Shown here piece by piece: positions 1 through 7,691 of a DNA stretch of 64,000 nt. The position numbers and the translations under genes are program-made. The notes under the pieces are model-generated. The model was not told the DNA's origin and made no database searches. It was given only the letters and a program-made list of their open reading frames with translations. Position 1 is the stretch's first letter; each line of letters begins with the position of its first letter. The stretch is from Lunatimonas salinarum (lineage in GTDB: Bacteria > Bacteroidota > Bacteroidia > Cytophagales > Cyclobacteriaceae), in assembly GCF_017811155.1 (NCBI RefSeq), contig NZ_JACVCV010000012.1:114160-178159 (forward strand), in the 5' to 3' direction.

Positions 1-371
1 TATTGGGAGACATCGAATACCGGGTGATGCCTTGGAATGTCACTACCAAACTCAGCATTGGTAGATTTTTGGGAAATGACGACGGTATTCGTTTTGATAT
101 AATCAAACAATACGGTCTGATTGATATCGGCTTTTTTGCAGCGGCTACTCGAAATGGAACCTCCGGTGGCTTTCAATTTGCCTTTCCATTGTTTCCCGGA
201 AAACTACTTAGGGGAAAAGGGTGGGAAATAAGAACGACGGAAGAATTCCGTTGGGAGTATAATTATACCTATGAAGCTCCCATTGGTAGGAAATTTCGCC
301 TTGGTATGCCGCGTTTGGCGGATGAACTGCGGCAGTACAACAGTGAATTTATCCAATCTTTAAAGCGTTAG
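1..371 (+). CDS. YjbH-like outer-membrane exopolysaccharide protein, C-terminal end (partial)
   Basis: The reading frame is open from the left edge to a stop at 371, so only about the last 122 residues are seen and the start lies outside the window. The visible part holds a 'IGRFLGNDDG' stretch followed by alternating beta strands and a 'GGFQFAFPLF' stretch. This resembles the C-terminal barrel of YjbH/DUF940 proteins, which help export exopolysaccharide across the outer membrane. No neighbouring capsule genes are visible to confirm the role. It could be another beta-barrel protein. The TTG at 3 is an artefact of the edge, not a start. Confidence 0.55.
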   Translation, partial: LGDIEYRVMPWNVTTKLSIGRFLGNDDGIRFDIIKQYGLIDIGFFAAATRNGTSGGFQFAFPLFPGKLLRGKGWEIRTTEEFRWEYNYTYEAPIGRKFRLGMPRLADELRQYNSEFIQSLKR

Positions 372-427
372 TCCAACGCTTTCGTGTCCAATCTAGTTGT
401 CTCCGTCCTGTTTTTAAGCGAGTACGA

Positions 428-1045
428 TTACCATTCCGCTAATGCCTGATAAACTAAATGGACCGGAAATCCCATAACGGTATAAAAGGATCCCTCAATC
501 TTTTCCACCGCTACGTATCCAATCCATTCTTGGATTCCATAGGCGCCAGCCTTGTCAAACGGTTTATATCGATGCACGTAATACCGGATTTCTTCCTCTT
601 TGAGCTCTCTGAAGTACACCGTGGCCAGGTCTTCGATCAAAACTGTTCTGTTTTGGTCAAAGATTGACACGGCTGTGATTACCTGGTGCTTTTTCCCCGA
701 TAGAGAACGAAGCATTTCATGTGCCTCCTGCATCGTTTGAGGCTTATTTAGGATTAATCCAGCGGCTAGCACTACGGTGTCGGCAGTGATCAGTATCTCT
801 CCCTCTCCGATAACAGAGGCATAAGCGGCAGCTTTTTTTGAGGCCAAATAAGCCGCTACTTGGGTTCCTTCCATATCTGGCGGAAATGACTCGTCAACGG
901 GTAACGTTTTCACGGTAAATTCGATGCCGAGCCCTTTCAGCAGTTCACTTCTCCTTGGAGAGTTTGATGCCAAAATGATTTTTTTGTTCGAAAGGCTCAG
1001 CTTTCGAAGAGGTGAATCCGTCACTTCGTTTTGCGGGATTTCCAT
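428..1045 (-). CDS. maf: Maf/YhdE-like nucleoside triphosphate pyrophosphatase
   Basis: A 205-residue Maf-family protein. These enzymes hydrolyse non-canonical or excess nucleoside triphosphates (YhdE type: dTTP/UTP) to the monophosphate and pyrophosphate in the cytoplasm. The hallmark 'ASNSPRR' substrate loop lies at residues 26-32 and the 'ADTVV' acidic motif near residue 90, followed by a conserved KP. The usual length is about 190-200, so roughly 20 residues precede the normal family start. The reading begins inside the end of accC (25-base overlap), which suggests translational coupling. The exact start is uncertain, the family assignment is firm, and substrate preference cannot be read from sequence. 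Confidence 0.93.
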   Translation of the reverse strand: MEIPQNEVTDSPLRKLSLSNKKIILASNSPRRSELLKGLGIEFTVKTLPVDESFPPDMEGTQVAAYLASKKAAAYASVIGEGEILITADTVVLAAGLILNKPQTMQEAHEMLRSLSGKKHQVITAVSIFDQNRTVLIEDLATVYFRELKEEEIRYYVHRYKPFDKAGAYGIQEWIGYVAVEKIEGSFYTVMGFPVHLVYQALAEW

Positions 1046-2523
1046 CTGGAATGGGGTTTGTTTTGAATCGGGCTATTAGGTGCGGTTGAAGGTGTATTTT
1101 CGGACAGCTCCTTCCAATACACTGCAAATGCGGCCATCAATTGCATTTCCTCTTCGCTAAATTTTGGTTGAAGCTCAGCCGGATCAAAGTGGGTTTCCAC
1201 AAATTTGGTAGTAAACGCACCCGACCTAAACTCCGGATGGTCCATCACAAATTGGCAAAACGGAATGGTGGTCTTGATACCCGTGATCTTAAATTCAGTC
1301 AGTGCCTGTTGCATTTTAGCAATTGCCAACTCCCTCGTTTGGGCATGTACCGTTAGTTTGGCGATCATGGGGTCATAGTAAATGGGGATTTGCATCCCTT
1401 CCTCAAAGCCGTCATCGACGCGTATGCCCGGACCCTTTGGCGGTGCATAGGTGACCAACGTACCTGTGTCGGGGAGAAACTGGTTTTCAGGATCTTCGGC
1501 GTAGATGCGTGCTTCGATAGCGTGCCCGTTGATATGCAGTTCTTCTTGCGTAACGGAGAGAAGGTCTCCCTCGGCAATTTTGACCTGCTCTTTGACCAGG
1601 TCCAATCCGGTAATACATTCTGTAACGGGGTGCTCTACTTGCAGGCGTGTGTTCATCTCCAAAAAGTAGAAATCAAGGTTCTTGTCAACAAGAAACTCGA
1701 CGGTGCCGGCTCCGTAATAATTGCAGGATTTGCCTACCAGAATCGCTGCATCACCCATTTTCGTTCGTATTTGCGGCGTCAGGATGGGGGAGGGAGCTTC
1801 TTCGATGACTTTTTGATGGCGCCGCTGAATAGAGCATTCCCGCTCAAAGAGGTATACCATATTGCCATGCTGATCACCTAGAAGTTGTATCTCGATATGC
1901 TTGGGTGATTCAATGTATTTTTCAATAAAGACAGCAGGGTCGCCAAAGGCAGATCTCGCTTCTGAGGTAGCCCTTGCCATTTGATCGTCAAATTCTTGCG
2001 CATTCCTTACAATGCGCATTCCCTTTCCTCCACCTCCCGCACTAGCCTTGATAAGAATAGGGTAACCGATATGGGCAGCGATTTCTTTGGCGTGTGCTAC
2101 CTCTTCAATCGGTTTGTCCGTGCCCGGTACCAAGGGAATTCCATAGGCCGAAACGGCCTTCTTAGCTTGCAGCTTGCTCCCCATTATGGCAATCGATTCA
2201 GCAGATGGTCCCACAAAAGTGATTCCTGCGGCAGTTACTTTTTCAGCAAATTCCGCGTTTTCGGATAAAAAGCCATATCCGGGATGTATGGCATCCACTT
2301 GCAAGTCTTTGGCAACTTGAATAATCTTGTCCATGCATAAGTAGGATGCTGAGGCCTGGGCCGCTCCAATGCATACCGCTTGGTCTGCCGCCAACACATG
2401 AGGTGACTCTCTGTCAGCTTCACTAAAAACCGCCACTGTCTGAATACCCATCTCTTTCACAGACCGGATAATCCGTAGGCTAATTTCTCCGCGGTTTGCC
2501 ACCAGTAGTTTTCGTATTTTCAT
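1021..2523 (-). CDS. accC: Biotin carboxylase subunit of acetyl-/propionyl-CoA carboxylase
   Basis: A 500-residue biotin carboxylase, which carboxylates biotin on its carrier protein using ATP and bicarbonate. It starts with the family-typical 'KLLVANRGEISLRI'. It carries the ATP-grasp glycine loop 'GGGGKGMR' (near residue 165), 'ECSIQRRHQK' (near 228) and 'MNTRLQVEHPVTE' (near 293). AccC proteins are usually about 450 residues. The extra roughly 45 at the C terminus are low-complexity and basic, without a biotin-attachment motif. No carboxyltransferase or carrier gene is adjacent, so acetyl-CoA versus propionyl-CoA cannot be decided. The ATG at 2523 matches the family start. It is transcribed with maf. 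Confidence 0.92.
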   Translation of the reverse strand: MKIRKLLVANRGEISLRIIRSVKEMGIQTVAVFSEADRESPHVLAADQAVCIGAAQASASYLCMDKIIQVAKDLQVDAIHPGYGFLSENAEFAEKVTAAGITFVGPSAESIAIMGSKLQAKKAVSAYGIPLVPGTDKPIEEVAHAKEIAAHIGYPILIKASAGGGGKGMRIVRNAQEFDDQMARATSEARSAFGDPAVFIEKYIESPKHIEIQLLGDQHGNMVYLFERECSIQRRHQKVIEEAPSPILTPQIRTKMGDAAILVGKSCNYYGAGTVEFLVDKNLDFYFLEMNTRLQVEHPVTECITGLDLVKEQVKIAEGDLLSVTQEELHINGHAIEARIYAEDPENQFLPDTGTLVTYAPPKGPGIRVDDGFEEGMQIPIYYDPMIAKLTVHAQTRELAIAKMQQALTEFKITGIKTTIPFCQFVMDHPEFRSGAFTTKFVETHFDPAELQPKFSEEEMQLMAAFAVYWKELSENTPSTAPNSPIQNKPHSRWKSRKTK

Positions 2524-2738
2524 AAAAGCGCTTCTAATATCCCCCCTAGGCCGCTTCTTGCGGTATTGTTGGTTGCGAAAAGGGGCGTGGCTAAACTAAC
2601 CAAATTTCATCGGTAAACGGAAAGAATCCGCTAAAAGTAGCAGTTTTTTTGCGTCCAAGTGGATTTTGTGTTAGTTTTGAGGGTTAAAATTCAAGCCATT
2701 TTGAATTTTGGTTTTGTTATACAAAAACACTTATTGCA

Positions 2739-3989
2739 TTGGATCTATTCGAAAAGTTACAGACCAACCTAGGCCCTTTGGGCAAGCATTCAGGTAGGTC
2801 AGAAGGGTATTTTATGTTTCCGAAATTGGAGGGCGAAATAGCCCCAAGGATGAGGTTTCAGGGAAAGGAAGTGCTTACCTGGAGCTTAAATAATTACCTT
2901 GGTCTGGCTAACCATCCGGATGTAAGGAAAGTAGATGCAGATGCTGCGGCCAAATGGGGTGCTGCCTATCCAATGGGTGCCCGAATGATGTCCGGACAGA
3001 CTGATCTGCACGAGAAATTGGAAGATGAACTGGCCAAGTTTGTAGGCAAAGAGAAGGCCTATGTGCTTAACTACGGTTACCAAGGAATAATGAGCGTCAT
3101 CGACTCGTTGGTAGATCGAAAGGATGTGATCGTATACGATGCAGAGTGCCACGCCTGTATTATCGATGCGTTGCGCATGCACATGGGTAAGCGGTTTGTG
3201 TATCCTCACAATGACATGGAAAACCTCGAAAAGCAACTAAAGCGCGCGGAGAGGCTTACGTCCGAAACCGGAGGAGGTATCCTGGTAATTACCGAGGGCG
3301 TCTTTGGTATGACCGGCAATATGGGGAATCTCAAAGATATCGTGGCGTTGAAGCAAAAATATTCCTTCCGAGTATTGGTGGACGATGCCCACGGCTTTGG
3401 TACCATGGGGGCCACCGGTGCAGGTGCTGGAGAGGCGCAGGGCGTTCAGGATGAAATTGACCTTTATTTTTCCACTTTTGCCAAATCCATGGCAGGCATT
3501 GGTGGCTTTATAGCCGGTGATGAACAAGTGATATTGTATCTAAAGTACAATATGAGGTCTCAGATCTTTGCCAAATCGCTTCCCATGATCTATGTAGAAG
3601 GGACTCTTAAGCGGTTGGAAATGCTGAGAACCATGCCGGAACTGAAAGAAAATCTTTGGAAGGTAGTGAATGCGCTGCAAAACGGACTTCGGGATAAAGG
3701 GTTTAGTATAGGGACCACCACGTCTCCTGTCACGCCTGTAGTTCTTAATGGTACCGTAGGGGAGGCTGCCACGCTTAGTAAGGACCTGCGGGAAAACTAC
3801 AACATTTTCTGTTCCGTGGTTATTTATCCAGTGGTACCTAAAGGGATGATCATACTCCGATTAATCCCCACTGCGGTACATTCCTTGGAAGACGTAAAGG
3901 AAACCATTGCAGCTTTCGAGGCGATCAAGGAAAAGCTTGCCAGCGGCTATTATAATCAAACCGAATTAGCAACTTCATTTGGTGAATAA
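2739..3989 (+). CDS. Alpha-oxoamine synthase family PLP enzyme (serine palmitoyltransferase-like), TTG start
   Basis: A 416-residue PLP-dependent enzyme of the class that condenses an amino acid with an acyl-CoA and releases CO2 (KBL, AONS, SPT and cysteate acyltransferase relatives). It has 'DDAHGFG' near residue 215 and the PLP-binding lysine K249 in 'FAKSMAGIGG'. The Ser-rich 'AKS' plus 'IGGF' context resembles serine palmitoyltransferases more than biotin-pathway AONS. In Cytophagales such an enzyme could start sphingolipid or sulfonolipid (capnine) synthesis, but the acyl acceptor is not visible. The start is TTG: 'MDLFEKLQ' looks like the native N terminus and no in-frame ATG lies near. 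A histone-like gene follows after 44 bases. Confidence 0.82.
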   Translation: MDLFEKLQTNLGPLGKHSGRSEGYFMFPKLEGEIAPRMRFQGKEVLTWSLNNYLGLANHPDVRKVDADAAAKWGAAYPMGARMMSGQTDLHEKLEDELAKFVGKEKAYVLNYGYQGIMSVIDSLVDRKDVIVYDAECHACIIDALRMHMGKRFVYPHNDMENLEKQLKRAERLTSETGGGILVITEGVFGMTGNMGNLKDIVALKQKYSFRVLVDDAHGFGTMGATGAGAGEAQGVQDEIDLYFSTFAKSMAGIGGFIAGDEQVILYLKYNMRSQIFAKSLPMIYVEGTLKRLEMLRTMPELKENLWKVVNALQNGLRDKGFSIGTTTSPVTPVVLNGTVGEAATLSKDLRENYNIFCSVVIYPVVPKGMIILRLIPTAVHSLEDVKETIAAFEAIKEKLASGYYNQTELATSFGE

Positions 3990-4033
3990 CCAAAACATCC
4001 CATAAACCTTTATAAACTTTAATACTTTTGTCT

Positions 4034-4210
4034 ATGAGCAGATTTAGTGAAATCAAGGACTTGGTAATGTCCTTGGAAGCCGATTTCGAGAAATTCTATG
4101 AAAAGAAGAACCAAGCAGCGGGTACTCGTGTAAGAAAAGGCATGCAGGATTTGAAAAACTTGGCCCAGGATATCCGCAAGGAAGTACAGGATATCAAGAA
4201 CGCAGAGTGA
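4034..4210 (+). CDS. Histone H1-like (Hc1-type) small basic protein
   Basis: A 58-residue peptide beginning MSRFSEIKDLV, predicted to be entirely helical, with a Lys/Arg-rich second half ('RVRKGMQDLKNLAQDIRKE'). This pattern is that of the short histone H1-like proteins widespread in Bacteroidota, thought to bind DNA and compact the nucleoid; the function is little tested. I chose the ATG at 4034 over the in-frame TTG at 4028. It lies 44 bases after the oxoamine synthase on the same strand and ends just before a strong bidirectional hairpin terminator, so it may be the last gene of that transcript. Confidence 0.78.
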   Translation: MSRFSEIKDLVMSLEADFEKFYEKKNQAAGTRVRKGMQDLKNLAQDIRKEVQDIKNAE

Positions 4211-4216
4211 TAAAAA

Positions 4217-4251
4217 AGGACGGTCAGGTTTTCTTGACCGTCCTTTTTTTT
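4217..4251. terminator. Bidirectional intrinsic terminator
   Basis: The perfect stem GGACGGTCA/TGACCGTCC with a short T-rich loop is flanked by an A-run on the left and eight Ts on the right. It can therefore terminate the rightward histone transcript and the leftward ABC operon alike. Confidence 0.88.
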
Positions 4252-4307
4252 GGAAAAGGGAAGGATTTGGCTGTTTTCCAATCCGATACGGGACTACGAG
4301 AATTAAG

Positions 4308-4991
4308 TTATTGTTGGATGATATAACCGTCTTCCATTTCGATGATGCGGTCGGTGCCCTTTGCGAATTCCGGATCATGGGTTACGATCAGCATGGTTTG
4401 ATGAAATTCGGATGCAATCTCTTTAAAAATATTAAACACAATATCCGAGTTTTTTTTGTCTAGATTACCGGTGGGTTCATCTCCCATAATGATAAGGGGA
4501 TCGTTCATTAATGCCCGGGCAATGGCCACCCGTTGTTTTTGCCCACCGGAAAGTTGGTTGGCCTTTTTCAATGCATGATCCTGCATGTCAAAGATGCGTA
4601 GTTTATCCATCGCAATTTGTTCCAGTTCCTCGCGGGGTTTTTGATCAAGTTTCAGTCCGGGAATCATCACGTTTTCTAACACGGAAAATTCATTCAGTAG
4701 GTAGTGAAACTGGAATACGAACCCTATCTTCTGATTACGTATGGCAGAAAGGTAATTGGCGGATTTTCCGGTGATCAGCTCTTCATCTATGCGGATTTCT
4801 CCTTCGTAGTCGGTATCCATGGTAGACATAATGTATAGCAACGTGGATTTTCCACACCCAGATTTCCCCATTACGGACACAAACTCCCCCCGAGTCACCC
4901 GAAAACTTACATCCTTCAATACCCGTGTTTTGTCGGGGCTATAAAAATACTTATTTACGCCATTGGCTTCCAATACAGGTTTTTCTTTCAT
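4308..4991 (-). CDS. ABC transporter ATPase, LolD/MacB type
   Basis: A 227-residue ATPase that powers the FtsX-type permease encoded just upstream. Walker A is 'GKSGCGKST' at residues 42-50, the ABC signature is 'LSGGQKQR' near 143, Walker B is 'IIMGDEPT' near 165, and the switch histidine sits in 'IVTHD'. Length and motifs fit the MacB/LolD/FtsE subgroup, which drives mechanotransmission rather than import. With the permease and the adaptor lipoprotein it forms a tripartite export system. It is the last gene of a three-gene leftward operon, 108 bases after the permease. The exported substrate is unknown; no outer-membrane TolC homologue is adjacent. Confidence 0.9.
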   Translation of the reverse strand: MKEKPVLEANGVNKYFYSPDKTRVLKDVSFRVTRGEFVSVMGKSGCGKSTLLYIMSTMDTDYEGEIRIDEELITGKSANYLSAIRNQKIGFVFQFHYLLNEFSVLENVMIPGLKLDQKPREELEQIAMDKLRIFDMQDHALKKANQLSGGQKQRVAIARALMNDPLIIMGDEPTGNLDKKNSDIVFNIFKEIASEFHQTMLIVTHDPEFAKGTDRIIEMEDGYIIQQ

Positions 4992-5099
4992 AATACTTTA
5001 GGCATGGTAGATGGAAAAAGCCTGGTTTCCTTTCGACAGAAATAGGCGCTGATAAACCTCTCCGTATTCAACGGGCTTGTTCTTGCCGTCGATGCTTTA

Positions 5100-6359
5100 T
5101 CATTTGCCGCGGATGATCTCCACGGGATCTACACCACTGGCCTTCCGTGCAGGGAAATATCCCGCAAAATAGGTGGTGATCAAACTGAAGATCCCCCCTA
5201 TCACATAGTATCTTGGATTAAAGTCCACCGGGTAGGTTTTTACCGTAGGAAGGGCCTCTGTTTCGAAGGGGATTCGCTCTATCCCTAGGCCGGCCAAAAA
5301 CCCAAATACCAGACCAATAGCCCCTCCAATTATACCAATCGTCAGTGCTATTGCGATAAAGATGCGGTTTACGTCGGTTCCGGAGAATCCAATAGCCTTT
5401 AAGATGGCAATGGTATCCATTTTTTCATAAATCATCATGTTCAATATATTGTAAATGCCGAAACCAGAAACTACCAGTAGGGTAATTCCAACCGCGTAGC
5501 TAATCAACGAACGCACTTGTGTCCCCGTTTCAAATTGGGCGTTTACTGTCTGAATGTCGTCTGCATCGATCCGAAAGATGTCCCGGTACTCCTCGGCCAT
5601 AGAAGGAGCGAGGTTAAAGTCGTTTAATTTTACCTGAATATCCGTTATGAAAGAGTTTGTTTCTCCCAACATTTTTTGTACCGTACTAATGGAGGCGAAG
5701 CTTTGCACGTTATCCAAGTCGCCGAGACCGGATTGAAAATAACCCACTACCTTGAGTTGGACACGATTACCCTGTGAAGTGGTCGCCTGAATAACGTCTC
5801 CTATGGCGGCCATCATCTTATCAGCCAGACCTTTGCCTAAGATAATGCTGTTGGAAGTATTTTTGAGATCCAAGTAATTGCCTTCTGTCACATAGTCTTC
5901 GAAGGCAAATAAGCGGGTTTCAGCTTCCACATCAATCCCGTCGATCACGCCCGTTATGTCAATGGTTCCCACGTTAAAGAACACTTGCGCCGAAAGTTTC
6001 GGGGCCACCCCGAGCACCCTCGGATCTTCGTTTAGCGTACGAATGATCGCTTCGTTGTTGTATAAGTGCTGCCGGGAGGCTGTGGGCTTGATAGAGCGGA
6101 TGATGTGATAGTAAGCGTCGAATCGCTCGTCAGACTCGATGGGCTGATTTGGACTTGGTTTTATGTCATTATAAAAACGGATGTGGGGCGTTCTGTTTAG
6201 AATCAGGCCATCCAATAATTTATTGAGTCCGTTCATAAAGCCCAGTAGCGCAACAAACATCGTAATACTGAATACCACTCCGGTCGCTGCAATGGCTGTT
6301 TGCTTAAACCTCGCAATCATCAAAGATCGCGCAATGTGGAAAATCAGATTTAGCTTCAT
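5100..6359 (-). CDS. ABC transporter permease, FtsX/MacB/LolC family
   Basis: A 419-residue inner-membrane protein with the classic MacB/LolC layout: one N-terminal membrane segment (about residues 15-45), a large periplasmic domain (about 46-280), then three membrane segments ending near residue 405. The C terminus 'GVDPVEIIRGK' is typical of the family and docks to the ATPase. Its ATG overlaps the stop of the adaptor gene by four bases (6356-6359), a sign of translational coupling. It probably moves a lipoprotein, peptide or small toxic molecule across the periplasm. The order adaptor-permease-ATPase supports a MacAB-like pump over a Lol system. Confidence 0.88.
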   Translation of the reverse strand: MKLNLIFHIARSLMIARFKQTAIAATGVVFSITMFVALLGFMNGLNKLLDGLILNRTPHIRFYNDIKPSPNQPIESDERFDAYYHIIRSIKPTASRQHLYNNEAIIRTLNEDPRVLGVAPKLSAQVFFNVGTIDITGVIDGIDVEAETRLFAFEDYVTEGNYLDLKNTSNSIILGKGLADKMMAAIGDVIQATTSQGNRVQLKVVGYFQSGLGDLDNVQSFASISTVQKMLGETNSFITDIQVKLNDFNLAPSMAEEYRDIFRIDADDIQTVNAQFETGTQVRSLISYAVGITLLVVSGFGIYNILNMMIYEKMDTIAILKAIGFSGTDVNRIFIAIALTIGIIGGAIGLVFGFLAGLGIERIPFETEALPTVKTYPVDFNPRYYVIGGIFSLITTYFAGYFPARKASGVDPVEIIRGK

Positions 6360-7444
6360 ATGCCGGGTTTTTTTACGGCGGTGTTTTTATCTATACCAGA
6401 AAGAATCTCCGCCTTCTGATAGTCTTTTAACCCAATCTGGATTTCCAACGTATCGCCATCCGTAGTCAATACGAATTTGTCCGAAAGAATAAATGACCTG
6501 GGAAGAACCAAGGCATTTTCTTTGGTCTGTATAAGTATATTCGCTTCCAATGTCAGGTTTGGGTACAGCGTGTGAGGTTCGTCAACGAAAACTCCCTCCA
6601 CGGTAAAGCTTTTGCTGCGTTCATCCATTAGGGGATTGATCTTGGACACCACTGCTTCAAAGGTCTTTCCACGATAGCTATCCATCGTAACCAAGATTCG
6701 CTGTCCCCGTTTGACTTTGGCGATGTCAAATTCGTCTACCTGCATTTCCAGGATAAATTCCGTATCGCTGCCCAATACGGCCAATGGGGTTTGGGCATTC
6801 ACCATTTCTCCCTTTTCTTTCAAAAGGGCGTAGACCAGGCCCTTTACTTCACTCTTGAGGACCAGTTCGCTCTCAAGGGCGGTAGAAATCGCCAGATTGG
6901 TAGCGGCACTTCTTTCGTTAAATTCCAGTTCCCTCTTCAGCTCGACATAGCGGAGTTGGAGCCCCTCATACGTGGCTTTGGAATTTTCAAAAGCCAATAA
7001 CCGCTGTTCCAATTCAACGGCGGTACCGATTCCCTGACTGCTTAGCCGCTCTTGCCTTCTGTACAGAAGGGAGTCATTGTGGTACTTTGTTTGGGTATAA
7101 TTGATGCTGATTTCCAAGTCCTTTAGCTTACTCTCGTTTGCTTTCCGGTCTGCAAACGCGCGGTTAAGCGCTGCGTTTTCCCGGCTTAACTTGGTCGATT
7201 GGTTGTATATGGAAAGAATTGGCGTGCCGACTTCTACCGTGTCACCTTCTGATACAAATAGTTCCTGAACAGTACCGGTAGCATTAACGTAAGCTTGGTA
7301 TTGGTATCGGGCCTTAATCAATCCAGAAGCAAAAACGGATTCCGATAGGTTTTCTATTTGCGGATATGTCTGTTCTTCCGAAGACCCGCAGGAAAACAGG
7401 AAAAACCATACCAAGTGCCCATAATGCAAGCTGTTCAATTTCAT
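6356..7444 (-). CDS. HlyD/MacA-family adaptor lipoprotein of the ABC pump
   Basis: A 362-residue periplasmic adaptor. It has a lipoprotein signal with cysteine C19 in 'LFSC', a biotinyl-lipoyl-like half near residues 50-75 ('VSEGDTVEVGTPILSIYN'), a long coiled-coil hairpin (about 80-175), the second lipoyl half near 195-215 and beta-barrel domains after it. Such adaptors connect an inner-membrane pump to an outer-membrane channel. It is the first gene of the adaptor-permease-ATPase operon and overlaps the permease by four bases. The 247 bases upstream separate it from divergent ppsA and should hold both promoters, though no clear consensus box was found there. Confidence 0.86.
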   Translation of the reverse strand: MKLNSLHYGHLVWFFLFSCGSSEEQTYPQIENLSESVFASGLIKARYQYQAYVNATGTVQELFVSEGDTVEVGTPILSIYNQSTKLSRENAALNRAFADRKANESKLKDLEISINYTQTKYHNDSLLYRRQERLSSQGIGTAVELEQRLLAFENSKATYEGLQLRYVELKRELEFNERSAATNLAISTALESELVLKSEVKGLVYALLKEKGEMVNAQTPLAVLGSDTEFILEMQVDEFDIAKVKRGQRILVTMDSYRGKTFEAVVSKINPLMDERSKSFTVEGVFVDEPHTLYPNLTLEANILIQTKENALVLPRSFILSDKFVLTTDGDTLEIQIGLKDYQKAEILSGIDKNTAVKKPGI

Positions 7445-7691
7445 GCTGACCAGTTTTATAGGGTGAATTTAGCGTTTAATGGACAGACTTTATAACAATT
7501 CATTGGAAATTGAGGGCATTTGAATTTAAAAGTTCCCAAACCGGTTTTGCAATTGAATTGGGTATTGGTAACGGGTTGTTTTTTTCCGTGTTCGTTGATC
7601 GATATTCGGTATTTGCTGACTTTTGTCCTGTTTTATTAGAAAGTTTGGAGTTAAATTGATGCCTATTAGCACACTCCCAAAATAACCTGAT

